Assembly (NCBI GenBank): GCA_014695325.1
Contig: JACJNZ010000034.1
Location: 1-64,000, forward strand
Direction: 5' to 3'
Source of the DNA: Cyanobacteria bacterium FACHB-502
Lineage (GTDB): Bacteria > Cyanobacteriota > Cyanobacteriia > Elainellales > Elainellaceae
DNA: 64,000 bases
In this document: piece by piece, positions 33,810 through 41,981 of the stretch
Position numbering within the stretch: the stretch's first letter is position 1
Layout of the letters: each line of letters opens with the position of its first letter
The notes under the pieces: model-generated
The model's database searches: none
What the model was told of the DNA's origin: nothing
Seen by the model: the letters and a program-made list of their open reading frames with translations, nothing else
Program-made: the position numbers and the translations under genes

Positions 33810-36086
33810 CTAGGGTTGGGTCGGGTCTACGGTGAAGGGTTCGGAAAAGGGCTTATCGGAGTTGGGCGCGGCAGGAAGGGTCAGGCGAATTCGGGCATCC
33901 AGCGTTGTGGGCGATCTCAACGGCTGACGAAATAGGCTGGAGGCTTGCTTGAGGTAATCCAGGATCGAGGTTCCGGCTTCGGCAGTGAGAACTTCGGTTT
34001 GTCCGCCGCTGACGCGCACAGGCAGGAGTTCAAGCTGCATCTGCTGCTCCTGAAGGCTGAGCTTGAGGGCAAGGGTTTCGTACTGCTGGTTCGTCGGCTC
34101 GGCATCCTGCGCTTGATACGGGTCAAGCAGGGAACCCAGTGAATAAACGATCGCCCGTCCGCCGTAAACTTCTGCCCCTTGCGTCACCGTCGGATGGTAG
34201 CCAACGACCAGATCTGCTCCATGGTCGATCGCGGCATGGGTGATATTGATTTGCCAGTCTTCCGGGTACGATCGCAAATTCTGGTTCCAGTGATAGCTGA
34301 CGACGACCCAGTCCACCTGATTGCGAATTGATTTGATGTCTGCTTCAACCTGTTCATTAACGCTGGTGTTGAGTCCAGCAGCATTCTGTGCCGCAGTTTG
34401 CAGGCTGACATCGGAATAGCCTAGATAAGCGATCCGCTTACCCTTGATCGAAAAAATTTGCGGACGACGGGCACTTTGCTGATTGGCTCCTGCCCCGATC
34501 GGATAGATGCTGGCTTGGCTGAGCGATTTGATTGTCTCGTTGAGCGCGTCGCCGCCGGATTGAATGAGCGGGTTGCTTGCCAGGTTGACTACATTGACCC
34601 GATTTGCCTGGAGCTGTTGCAGTGTCAGTGGCGGCAAATTGATAGGAGGCGGTTCTGCAACTGAATCTGTTTCTGCAGAATCGATCGAGGATTCGGATAG
34701 GTCTGCTTCGGATGAAGATTCGGATAAATCTGATTCGGATAAATCTGATTCAGACAAGTCAGAACCATCCGTCATTGCTTGAGGAAAAGGTCCAAAGGCT
34801 CCGGCTGAATCGGCTGAAGCAGATTGGTCAAACTCAATCGCTGGTTGAGTCGCAGCTTCAGGCGTAGTCTCAGAAGGACTGGTCAAAGGACTGACCGAAG
34901 GAGCTACAGAAGGATTTGTAGAAGAATTGGCAGAATGCTCGGTTTGAGCAGCAGTTCCAGCTAAACCAGCTAAAGGCGCATTGAGACTGGAAATCAGCAT
35001 ATCGACGTTTTGCTGCGCGGCGATGCCTGACTGACCTGAGGCTGAAGTGAGCGTGACAGCATTGCTAAACAGCAGAGTAATGGCGGGATCACTGGCATTC
35101 GCAGCTGGCAGCTGAACCACCGGAACTTGCTCGAGCGCCGTTTTTACCATGCCCTCATAGCGAGCTCCTGCCGCCGCTTCGGGATTTTGGCTTTTGGCAG
35201 TAAAGAGAGTCACTTGATAGCGCAATAGCTCAAAGCCACAGCCCAGCAAAAACGCTGCGATCGCAGAACCGCCTAAAATGACTGCCTTTTGGCGCGGTTT
35301 TTGCCGCTGAAACCACTGGATCGATTGCTCAGTAGTCTGCCGAAGCTGACGACCGCTCTGCTGCATTTGCTGCTGACTGTGCTTCAGCCAGTGAGCCGTT
35401 TTTCGCTTGAGCGATTTTGGTCTAGACGATGCTCCCGGCTTCGTTTCCGGCTTCGTTCCCGGTTGGGTTTTCGGCACCGTGGGCTGAAAGGCGATCGTGG
35501 CAGGCACACTGCCAGAAGCAGCAACAGAAGCGGCAGCAACCGCAGGCATTTGCTCTGAAACTGGAGCCACAGAGTCTTGTAAGGCAACGTTTGAAGCAGT
35601 CGAGGCAGCAACCGCGATCGGCACAGGCTGCACGGAATTCACATCTTGATGTCCCGCTTGGAGAACTGTGGAGCGATGTCCCGCCTGGGGAACTGTCCCA
35701 CGATCGGCTGCTTGGGCTGTCAGCCTTGTCTCTGTCCCTATTGGTTCTGCCACATTTGGGAAAGGAGAAACGGGGGCAAGATGGGCGGTTTGGGTCCAGA
35801 GTATTTCTGCCGAGCCGACAAGCTGCACCTTAAAGTGAACCGATTGAATCACAGGGGAATAAAGCTGGCTCAACCGCTCACCAATAAAGTGAACTAAGCG
35901 ATCGCGATCGGGAGCTTGACGGCAGAGAATTTGTAGGGTGAGATGTCCGGGCTGATTGGTCGTCGCCTGGACACAAATCCCCTGCGCTACCAGATCGCGG
36001 TTCAACCAGAATGCGACTGCTCGCAAATTGCCCGCCCGCGCTAGCTTCACAACCGTCTCTTCCCAAGAGCTTTCTAAATTGGACAT
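33810..36086 (-). CDS. CapA-family (PGA_cap) membrane protein with degenerate metal site
   Basis: 758-aa protein. Residues 1-100 form a cyanobacterial N-terminal region of unknown role. A Pro/Ala/Val-rich stretch and a basic segment precede one transmembrane helix (AVILGGSAIAAFLLGCGFEL). The outer part is a CapA-like metallophosphatase fold (ITLLFSNAVTL, VVNLASNPLIQSGGDALNETI, DWVVVSYHWNQNLRSYPEDW, DLVVGYHPTVTQG, YSLGSLL) split by a Ser/Asp/Glu-rich insertion with a repeated SDLSE unit. The usual NNH of the motif reads SNP and HPH reads YHP, so metal binding is doubtful. CapA proteins act in polyglutamate capsule or cell-surface synthesis; here enzymatic activity may be lost. Start ATG 36086 lies 10 bases after GGAGG. 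Confidence 0.8.
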   Translation of the reverse strand: MSNLESSWEETVVKLARAGNLRAVAFWLNRDLVAQGICVQATTNQPGHLTLQILCRQAPDRDRLVHFIGERLSQLYSPVIQSVHFKVQLVGSAEILWTQTAHLAPVSPFPNVAEPIGTETRLTAQAADRGTVPQAGHRSTVLQAGHQDVNSVQPVPIAVAASTASNVALQDSVAPVSEQMPAVAAASVAASGSVPATIAFQPTVPKTQPGTKPETKPGASSRPKSLKRKTAHWLKHSQQQMQQSGRQLRQTTEQSIQWFQRQKPRQKAVILGGSAIAAFLLGCGFELLRYQVTLFTAKSQNPEAAAGARYEGMVKTALEQVPVVQLPAANASDPAITLLFSNAVTLTSASGQSGIAAQQNVDMLISSLNAPLAGLAGTAAQTEHSANSSTNPSVAPSVSPLTSPSETTPEAATQPAIEFDQSASADSAGAFGPFPQAMTDGSDLSESDLSESDLSESSSEADLSESSIDSAETDSVAEPPPINLPPLTLQQLQANRVNVVNLASNPLIQSGGDALNETIKSLSQASIYPIGAGANQQSARRPQIFSIKGKRIAYLGYSDVSLQTAAQNAAGLNTSVNEQVEADIKSIRNQVDWVVVSYHWNQNLRSYPEDWQINITHAAIDHGADLVVGYHPTVTQGAEVYGGRAIVYSLGSLLDPYQAQDAEPTNQQYETLALKLSLQEQQMQLELLPVRVSGGQTEVLTAEAGTSILDYLKQASSLFRQPLRSPTTLDARIRLTLPAAPNSDKPFSEPFTVDPTQP

Positions 36087-36388
36087 CTGCTTCACTCCTC
36101 CCGATCAGTTGCTCTGCCCTTACCATCTGCTGATTCATCTCGCTTCAGCGATACCTGCTGAGGATGATCTCAGTCCAGTGCAGCAGCTAAGTAACTTATT
36201 CTATTGCCATGCTTTGAATTTGAAGAACTTTACTGCAAGAATTTCGGCGAGAAGCAAGATTATTTTGCTCAGAAGTCGCGGCTATCCTATAAGTTGAGTC
36301 CTATCAGTGGTCGGCAAGTCAGCGGTCAGCAAGGGTTGCTCTGCGGTCTGCCTCTGTAATCCATAGCTGTGGTGAATAACTGCGATTC

Positions 36389-37705
36389 ATGCCTTCAATT
36401 TTCAATTCTTCCAGCAATCCAGCTCAATCAGAAGATCAAGCCTCTGCTGTGTCAGGGCAACCAGGGTTAGAGCGGCAAGTCGTCCAGGCTTCGAGTATAT
36501 CGGCTCGTCAGCCTGCTCCGGTAGACGCTTTGATGCCCGATGCCCTGCTGCTCAATGAAGCTTCTGCAATGCCCATCTCGCTGTCGATCGCCCGGCGCGG
36601 TCAGGTTCAGCCTCCCTTAGGGCTAATTATTACGATCGCGGTCAGTTTGATGGTTGCAGGGCTATGGTTCAACGCCTTTTGGCTGGGATTTTCTGGGGCA
36701 ACCGTCGCGCTTCTGGTTTCGCTGCGTGTACTGTGGGTGGCAACCGCAGATGTCCTGATCGAACTGCTTTCTCCGCAGCAGCGCACCCTCTCGATCGGCA
36801 TTGTGGGACTGATTGCAGCCGTGATCGGCTTTGTTTACCTCACGGGTGGAGCCGATCGGCTGAGCGAATTCCTCAGCCAGCTTAACTGGGATGCGGTGGG
36901 AGCGGCGGGAGAAGTAATCGGAGCCGTCGGGCAAATCTTGATTGCACTGCTGGCGGTTTACGTAGCGTGGCGGCAGTATGTGATTTCCAAAAATCTGACG
37001 ATTCAGCAAAATTTAATCACGCAGCAGCAGACGATCGACACTTATTTTCAGGGAGTTTCTGACCTGGTGCTTGATGAAGAAGGGCTGCTCGAAGATTGGC
37101 CCCAGGAACGAGCCATTGCTGAAGGACGCACGGCTGCTATTCTCAGCAGTGTTGATGCCAACGGCAAAGCAAAAGTGCTGCGCTTTTTGTCGCGATCGAG
37201 GTTGCTTACCCCGCTAGAGCGCGATCGGCGATTGGGTCGTCCGATTCTGGATGGACTGGGCAGCTATGCCGAAGATCGGGAGTCGGGGGTGCGCGTAATT
37301 GATCTGGGGGTAATGCTGGCAAACGCCGATCTAGAAGGAACGGATTTGCGTTGGGTGGATCTCAGCGACATTAACTTGATTCGGGCAAACCTGAGCCGCT
37401 GTGAACTGGTGCGTGTCAACTTATCGCGGACGATCCTGTGCGGGTCGAATTTATCTGAAGCCGATCTACGCGGAGTGCGTTTATTCTACGGCTCGGTAGA
37501 AACAGCAACGCCTCGATCGCTGACCGATTTACCCAACTACAAAACAGGTGAATTTACGGGGGCTGTCGTGGAGGGAGCCGATTTCACTGGGGTTCAGCAG
37601 TTGTCAGCCGAGCAGCGATATTACTGCTGTGCCTGGGGCGGGTCAGCCACGCGATCGACGATTCCTGGCGGCTGCGAAGGCATCCCAAACCGATTAAATC
37701 GCTAG
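36389..37705 (+). CDS. Membrane protein with pentapeptide repeats
   Basis: 438-aa protein. A polar N-terminus (1-70) is followed by two or three membrane segments (about 75-125 and 130-155) and another hydrophobic helix (about 178-200, QILIALLAVYVAWRQY). A cytosolic part then carries pentapeptide repeats (about 310-375; A(D/N)LxG pattern: MLANADLEGTDLRWVDLSDI, NLIRANLSRCELVRVNLSR). The repeats form a right-handed beta-helix used for protein contacts. No enzymatic motif is seen and the role is unknown. The Trp/Cys-rich tail is unusual. Confidence 0.8.
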   Translation: MPSIFNSSSNPAQSEDQASAVSGQPGLERQVVQASSISARQPAPVDALMPDALLLNEASAMPISLSIARRGQVQPPLGLIITIAVSLMVAGLWFNAFWLGFSGATVALLVSLRVLWVATADVLIELLSPQQRTLSIGIVGLIAAVIGFVYLTGGADRLSEFLSQLNWDAVGAAGEVIGAVGQILIALLAVYVAWRQYVISKNLTIQQNLITQQQTIDTYFQGVSDLVLDEEGLLEDWPQERAIAEGRTAAILSSVDANGKAKVLRFLSRSRLLTPLERDRRLGRPILDGLGSYAEDRESGVRVIDLGVMLANADLEGTDLRWVDLSDINLIRANLSRCELVRVNLSRTILCGSNLSEADLRGVRLFYGSVETATPRSLTDLPNYKTGEFTGAVVEGADFTGVQQLSAEQRYYCCAWGGSATRSTIPGGCEGIPNRLNR

Positions 37706-38149
37706 GGCGGCTGCAAATTCTCGCGTTTAATTGGTGCAGTGTGGTTTGTTACAGAACGAGTTCAGCAAGAGATATGATTGCCAAATTGCTAATTCAGAAT
37801 TGATCGAAATTAGAAATTTTGAGCATTGAAAATCGGCGATTCTGTTAAAGATCTTTGTGATATTGCAATCCCATAATTTTCGATCGACCCAAACTAAATC
37901 TCAACCAAAATAGTGTTGAATATAAAAGTTGAATATAAACTTGTATCGCTTGGCACAAAGCTTTTAGTCGCTTCATAACAAAATCTGCAAAAAGCGACCG
38001 TTTATTGTTTAGTAATTTCAGGCTGTATCTGAAACCTTTGCTTGTAACTGGGCTTTTATAAAGTCTTTAGCCCTTGCCAGAGGGTCGTCCTGGAAATACA
38101 AAGCTTCCTTTCTAGAACTATCCTGTCTTTGCTGTCCCTTGTCTAAGAC
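37706..38149. other. Intergenic region, nothing recognised
   Basis: About 440 A+T-rich bases between the converging pentapeptide gene and the small membrane-protein gene. A short direct repeat (GTTGAATATAAA twice, near 37914-37940) is the only structure noted. Confidence 0.35.
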
Positions 38150-38617
38150 CTAATCAACTAGCCACTGTCCTATCAAATACCCCATAAACAAAAAATACAG
38201 CCCTGCGAATAGCACAAGCCCTAGCCCTACATACGTCCCAAGCATCACAATCAATACCATCCACCGGACTACTTTTGTCCCTCGCAGCTGTTGTCCAGCA
38301 ATATCTACTGTATTGAAGGGCTGGCTCAACTGCCATAGTAATAGAACAAGATTGGTTGACAAGAGTCCTGCTAACCCTGCTGCTCCCCAGAGCCAGTAAC
38401 TCTCTTGCACCTGTCGCACCCCCGGAATGAGTGACCCAGCATTGGCACTATTGGGTTGAAAGGCGGGGTCTCGGAGCGGGGAGACCTGATAAACAAATAC
38501 GCCGCTGGCAATGGTGAGCAGCAGCAACAAGCCCAGGCTGACCCAGGCATAGAATGCTTGATGGCCGAGCGGCCCGTTGAATGGAGAATGGTTTGACTGC
38601 CTGCGGTTTCCGGTCAT
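38150..38617 (-). CDS. Hypothetical small membrane protein
   Basis: 155-aa protein with three hydrophobic helices: AWVSLGLLLLLTIASGVFVY (about 25-45), WLWGAAGLAGLLSTNLVLLL (about 75-95) and WMVLIVMLGTYVGLGLVLFA (about 120-150). The short N-terminus is polar. No family is recognised; the composition and Trp/Gly placement are those of a real integral membrane protein. Transcribed leftward with no partner gene nearby. Confidence 0.65.
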   Translation of the reverse strand: MTGNRRQSNHSPFNGPLGHQAFYAWVSLGLLLLLTIASGVFVYQVSPLRDPAFQPNSANAGSLIPGVRQVQESYWLWGAAGLAGLLSTNLVLLLWQLSQPFNTVDIAGQQLRGTKVVRWMVLIVMLGTYVGLGLVLFAGLYFLFMGYLIGQWLVD

Positions 38618-38955
38618 CTTTACGGGGACGGAATCGGGTTTGTTCAGGAACTAAGGGCTGGGGGCAAGGCACTGCTTGTGATCAAGGCTGACGCAATGGG
38701 AGGGAGCAAAGTGCCCTACCGAATGAGAGACATAATTCAGGACGTAGATTGCGCTTGCCTGCTTGACGACTCAGACTTAACCCATCGCTCGCTTTGATGC
38801 CCTGCTGCTATGAACCGTCCTGCACGGTCACAAAGGACACCATTACACCAGAGCAGAAATACCCGAAAAGCGATCAATCAGAGCTGTCATCTTTCCTTCA
38901 TTTCCTAACAGCCTCAGAGACCTCGGAGATCTAGTGTGCTGTGCTGACGCATTTG
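38618..38955. other. Intergenic region, nothing recognised
   Basis: About 340 bases between two leftward genes. A small dyad (ACCGT-cctgc-ACGGT near 38815) is present but has no T tract. It presumably contains the promoter of the small membrane-protein gene. Confidence 0.35.
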
Positions 38956-39186
38956 TTAATTTAGCTCGTTTAATTTTGACTGGAGGTCAGCATCGTATTG
39001 TTTAATGCGGACGTTATCACTGTGCATTAAACTCTCCCGCAACTGCCTAACCAAGGTTTCAATACCCTGACGAAGGTTCCGAGCAAACTGCACCCCAAAA
39101 TCCAGAGCTGCCTGCTTCAGTTGTTGCTCCCCCTGTAATATTAAAGCTTCAGCACGATTGAGCTTCTCCATCAGTTCTTGAGCCAT
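38956..39186 (-). CDS. Hypothetical small helical protein
   Basis: 76-aa protein from ATG 39186, with GGAG shortly upstream. It is almost wholly alpha-helical and charged, with heptad-like spacing (MEKLNRAEALILQGEQQLKQ, then NLRQGIETLVRQLRESLMHS), suggesting a coiled coil. It has no Cys, signal peptide or membrane segment. No family is recognised. An upstream in-frame start at 39243 is less likely. Confidence 0.55.
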   Translation of the reverse strand: MAQELMEKLNRAEALILQGEQQLKQAALDFGVQFARNLRQGIETLVRQLRESLMHSDNVRIKQYDADLQSKLNELN

Positions 39187-39256
39187 AATGCTACTCCAGA
39201 ACTTTGAAGCGTTACGAGATTTGTGTTTTCCTCGCCATAGCACTTAAACTTGCAGC

Positions 39257-39308
39257 AAACAGAAAAGCCAAACAGAAAAGCCAAACAGACAAGCCAAGCA
39301 GACAAGCC
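39257..39308 (+). repeat. Four tandem 13-bp units
   Basis: AAACAGAAAAGCC repeated four times head to tail, the third and fourth copies changed at one to two positions. It lies between the divergent small helical-protein gene and the glycosyltransferase gene. It is too short and lacks spacers, so it is not CRISPR. Confidence 0.7.
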
Positions 39309-39379
39309 AAAGTAAAGGAGTAGATTTTCTGAGTTCGTTGGGTCGAGTCAGGGTGTTTTGAGTTTTAAGTAGGTTTCTC

Positions 39380-40645
39380 ATGAAAATCATCGGAACTTCA
39401 TTGCTGTTGCCCGTTCCAACTGGCGTCCTTTGTATTGCGGCTCAACCTGCTGCATCCGAGAATTTGCAGAAGCATAAGGGCGGGTTAATCGGGGGTGCTC
39501 AAAAACTCAAGTTTTCGCTCATTGTGCCGACTTATAAAGAAGCGGCGAATGTTGAAGCGATCGTTCAGCAATTGACCCGGTTGCTCAATCCAGTTCTGGG
39601 CAATGATTATGAGATTATCCTGGTCGATGATGACAGCCCCGATCGCACCTGGGAAATTGCTCAGTCCCTCATGGCAACCTATCCGATGCTGCAAGTGATG
39701 CGGCGACAGCAGGAACGAGGGCTTTCGACGGCAGTGATTCGCGGCTGGCAGGCGGCACGAGGCGAAATTTTGGGCGTGATCGATGGCGATTTGCAGCATC
39801 CGCCGGAAGTGCTGTATCAGTTGCTTAAGGCAATTGAGGAAGGAGCAGATTTAGCGGTTGCCAGCCGCCATGTAGACGGGGGTGGCGTGAGTGATTGGAG
39901 TCCGACGCGCCGATTTTTGTCACGCGGAGCGCAGGTGTTAGGGTTGCTGATGCTGCCAAATGTGGTGGGGCGAGTGTCTGACCCGATGAGCGGGTACTTT
40001 CTCGTGCGGCGATCGGTAATTGCAGAACGACCGATGAGTCCGATCGGCTACAAGATTCTGCTTGAAGTGCTAGGGCGAGGCACGATCGGCGAAGTGGCAG
40101 AAGTGGGCTATGTGTTTCAGGAGCGGCAGGAGGGCGAAAGCAAAGTCACCTGGCGACAGTATCTGGATTACGTGGGTCACTTAGTCCGGCTGCGAACCAG
40201 TCAGGGCAGAATTGGGCGGCTGCGGCAACGCTTCCCGATCGAGCGATTTGTGCGCTTTGGGCTGGTCGGTTTGAGCGGGGTCTTTGTCGATATGGCGATG
40301 CTGTATTTGCTGAGCGACCCAACGATGCTGGGCTGGAACCTGACGCGCAGCAAAATCCTGGCGGCAGAGGTCGCAATTCTGAATAACTTTTTGTGGAACG
40401 ATCGCTGGACGTTTGGCGATTTGTCGAGCTATCAGCACGGCTGGCAAAAGCGGCTGAAACGGTTTCTGAAATTCAACGCGATTTGCTTATCTGGACTGGT
40501 TCTCAACGTTTTGATTCTGAATGTGCTGTTCAACGTCTTCGGAATCAATCGCTATATTGCAAACCTGATGGCGATCGCTGCCGTAACGTTCTGGAATTTC
40601 TGGCTCAATTTGAAGTTGAGCTGGCGCGTGACGGATGCGAAGTAG
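39380..40645 (+). CDS. Family 2 glycosyltransferase with C-terminal GtrA domain
   Basis: 421-aa membrane enzyme. After a 45-residue N-terminal leader, the GT-A catalytic domain (about 50-270) resembles dolichol-phosphate mannosyltransferase: FSLIVPTYKEAANVEAIVQQ, DDDSPDRTW, and the metal motif in VIDGDLQHPPE. Residues about 288-420 form a GtrA-type domain with four membrane helices (RFVRFGLVGLSGVFVDMAML, NNFLWNDRWTF). Such proteins charge polyprenyl phosphate with a sugar that is then flipped and used in surface glycan or lipid modification. Donor sugar and target are unknown. Confidence 0.9.
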   Translation: MKIIGTSLLLPVPTGVLCIAAQPAASENLQKHKGGLIGGAQKLKFSLIVPTYKEAANVEAIVQQLTRLLNPVLGNDYEIILVDDDSPDRTWEIAQSLMATYPMLQVMRRQQERGLSTAVIRGWQAARGEILGVIDGDLQHPPEVLYQLLKAIEEGADLAVASRHVDGGGVSDWSPTRRFLSRGAQVLGLLMLPNVVGRVSDPMSGYFLVRRSVIAERPMSPIGYKILLEVLGRGTIGEVAEVGYVFQERQEGESKVTWRQYLDYVGHLVRLRTSQGRIGRLRQRFPIERFVRFGLVGLSGVFVDMAMLYLLSDPTMLGWNLTRSKILAAEVAILNNFLWNDRWTFGDLSSYQHGWQKRLKRFLKFNAICLSGLVLNVLILNVLFNVFGINRYIANLMAIAAVTFWNFWLNLKLSWRVTDAK

Positions 40646-40649
40646 GGGG

Positions 40650-40692
40650 TAGATGAGTGGATGGGTCAGTGAGTGGATGAGTCAGTCAGTGA
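40650..40692 (+). repeat. Short degenerate GT-rich repeats between convergent genes
   Basis: Degenerate copies of GATGAGTGGATGGGTCAGTGA fragments lie in the 60-base gap between the glycosyltransferase and biliverdin reductase genes. Similar G-rich tails follow other genes here (12472-12540, 31145-31165). Confidence 0.4.
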
Positions 40693-40705
40693 GCGGGGGA
40701 GCGAA

Positions 40706-41698
40706 TTATTCCACTTCGATCGTTTCTCCGATTTCTGCTGATCGCCTTGCTGCATCTGCAACTTGAAGCGCGTAGAAGCTGGAGTCCAGGCTGACGTAAA
40801 TGGGGGTCCCGATCGTTAGATAATCCAGCACCTGGGCAGTATCTTTGGCAAAGAGTCCGCGCCGACTGCCAACTTCCAGTGAACGATCGCCTGCTGCGGT
40901 GGTGAGTTTTCCCTGTTCGCCGTCGATCGTGAGCGCACCTCGATCGCCTTGAATGGTCAGGGTGCGATCGGTTTGCCAGATCGCTTCGCCTTTGCCGTAA
41001 ATCACTTCGGCAAGCAGTCCACTAGTAAACCGCAGGTGAGCAATGCAAAGGCAGGAAGAGAAATAGCCGGAGGCTTTAGAGCTATCCCAGAAGCGAGTTT
41101 GACAGCTCACGGTTGCCACTTTGCCAAAAAGATCGGTCAGGCGATGAATTCGCGAAACGGCTCCGACTAGCGGAAAGCCAAACTGCTCTCGGTGATAGCT
41201 CCACTTCTCAGGAGCGGGCTGCTGCGACATCAGGCTGGCAGAGCGGACATGAAAAGGAATCCCGACTTCGGGCAGGGCAGCCTTGATCGATTGGTGAATG
41301 CCGCTCAGCAGTTCGATGTGCTCGACGTGCAGCAGTTTGTTCTGACGCTTTGCCAGGTTGATTAGCTCAAATGCTTCGATCGCCCCTAGCGCAAGCGGAT
41401 ATTCCACCACAACGTGCTTTCCGTATTCCAGCGCAGTCCGGACAATTTTTTCATGCTCATAATTGGCAGAGCAAATCACGACCAGATCGACATCCGATCG
41501 CTCCACTAGCTTTTGCCAGGACTTAACAGCAGAAACACCGTGGGTTTGAGCAAAAGCGGCGATTTGATCAGGCTTGTGTCCAGCAATGGTAATGAGCTGC
41601 GATCGATCGTCTGCCTGAATCGCCTCTGCTCGTCGTGTCGCTGCATATCCAGTACCGACGATTCCAACTTGGATTGTTCTTGTTTGAGTGCCTGGCAT
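40706..41698 (-). CDS. bvdR: Biliverdin reductase (Gfo/Idh/MocA fold)
   Basis: 330-aa NAD(P)H-dependent oxidoreductase from ATG 41698. The N-terminal Rossmann domain has VGIVGTGYAATRRAE. Where most Gfo/Idh/MocA enzymes read EKP, this one reads GKHVVVEYPLAL, followed by LLHVEHIELL and EQFGFPLVGAVSRIHRLTDLFG; all three segments match biliverdin reductase of animals and cyanobacteria. BvdR reduces biliverdin IXalpha to bilirubin and in Synechocystis affects phycobilisome pigment. The assignment rests on remembered family motifs; another dehydrogenase of this fold is possible but less likely. Confidence 0.8.
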   Translation of the reverse strand: MPGTQTRTIQVGIVGTGYAATRRAEAIQADDRSQLITIAGHKPDQIAAFAQTHGVSAVKSWQKLVERSDVDLVVICSANYEHEKIVRTALEYGKHVVVEYPLALGAIEAFELINLAKRQNKLLHVEHIELLSGIHQSIKAALPEVGIPFHVRSASLMSQQPAPEKWSYHREQFGFPLVGAVSRIHRLTDLFGKVATVSCQTRFWDSSKASGYFSSCLCIAHLRFTSGLLAEVIYGKGEAIWQTDRTLTIQGDRGALTIDGEQGKLTTAAGDRSLEVGSRRGLFAKDTAQVLDYLTIGTPIYVSLDSSFYALQVADAARRSAEIGETIEVE

Positions 41699-41981
41699 AA
41701 GTTTTTCTTCAACGCGCTCCCCTCGGTCATTATTGCAGGCGATTACCCACAAAGGAAAACAGCTCATCGATCGGAGTTAAACTGATTTCTTGCGGGTTTC
41801 TTGTGCGTGAGGAATTGTTCTGGTTAAGGCTCAACATTGGAGGACGGCTCGATTCAAAATTGTCCAAAAGGCAATTCAACAATTCTGCGTTTTCGGGCTG
41901 GCGATCGTCTGTTTCCTGGGGGGTCAGTTCGGGATTGGGGTTTACCAGGCTGCGGCAGTTCCCTTACCTGCAACGTCGATT

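Noticed and set aside
39257-39308. CRISPR array
   Set aside because: Units are 13 bp with no spacers, and no cas genes are nearby.
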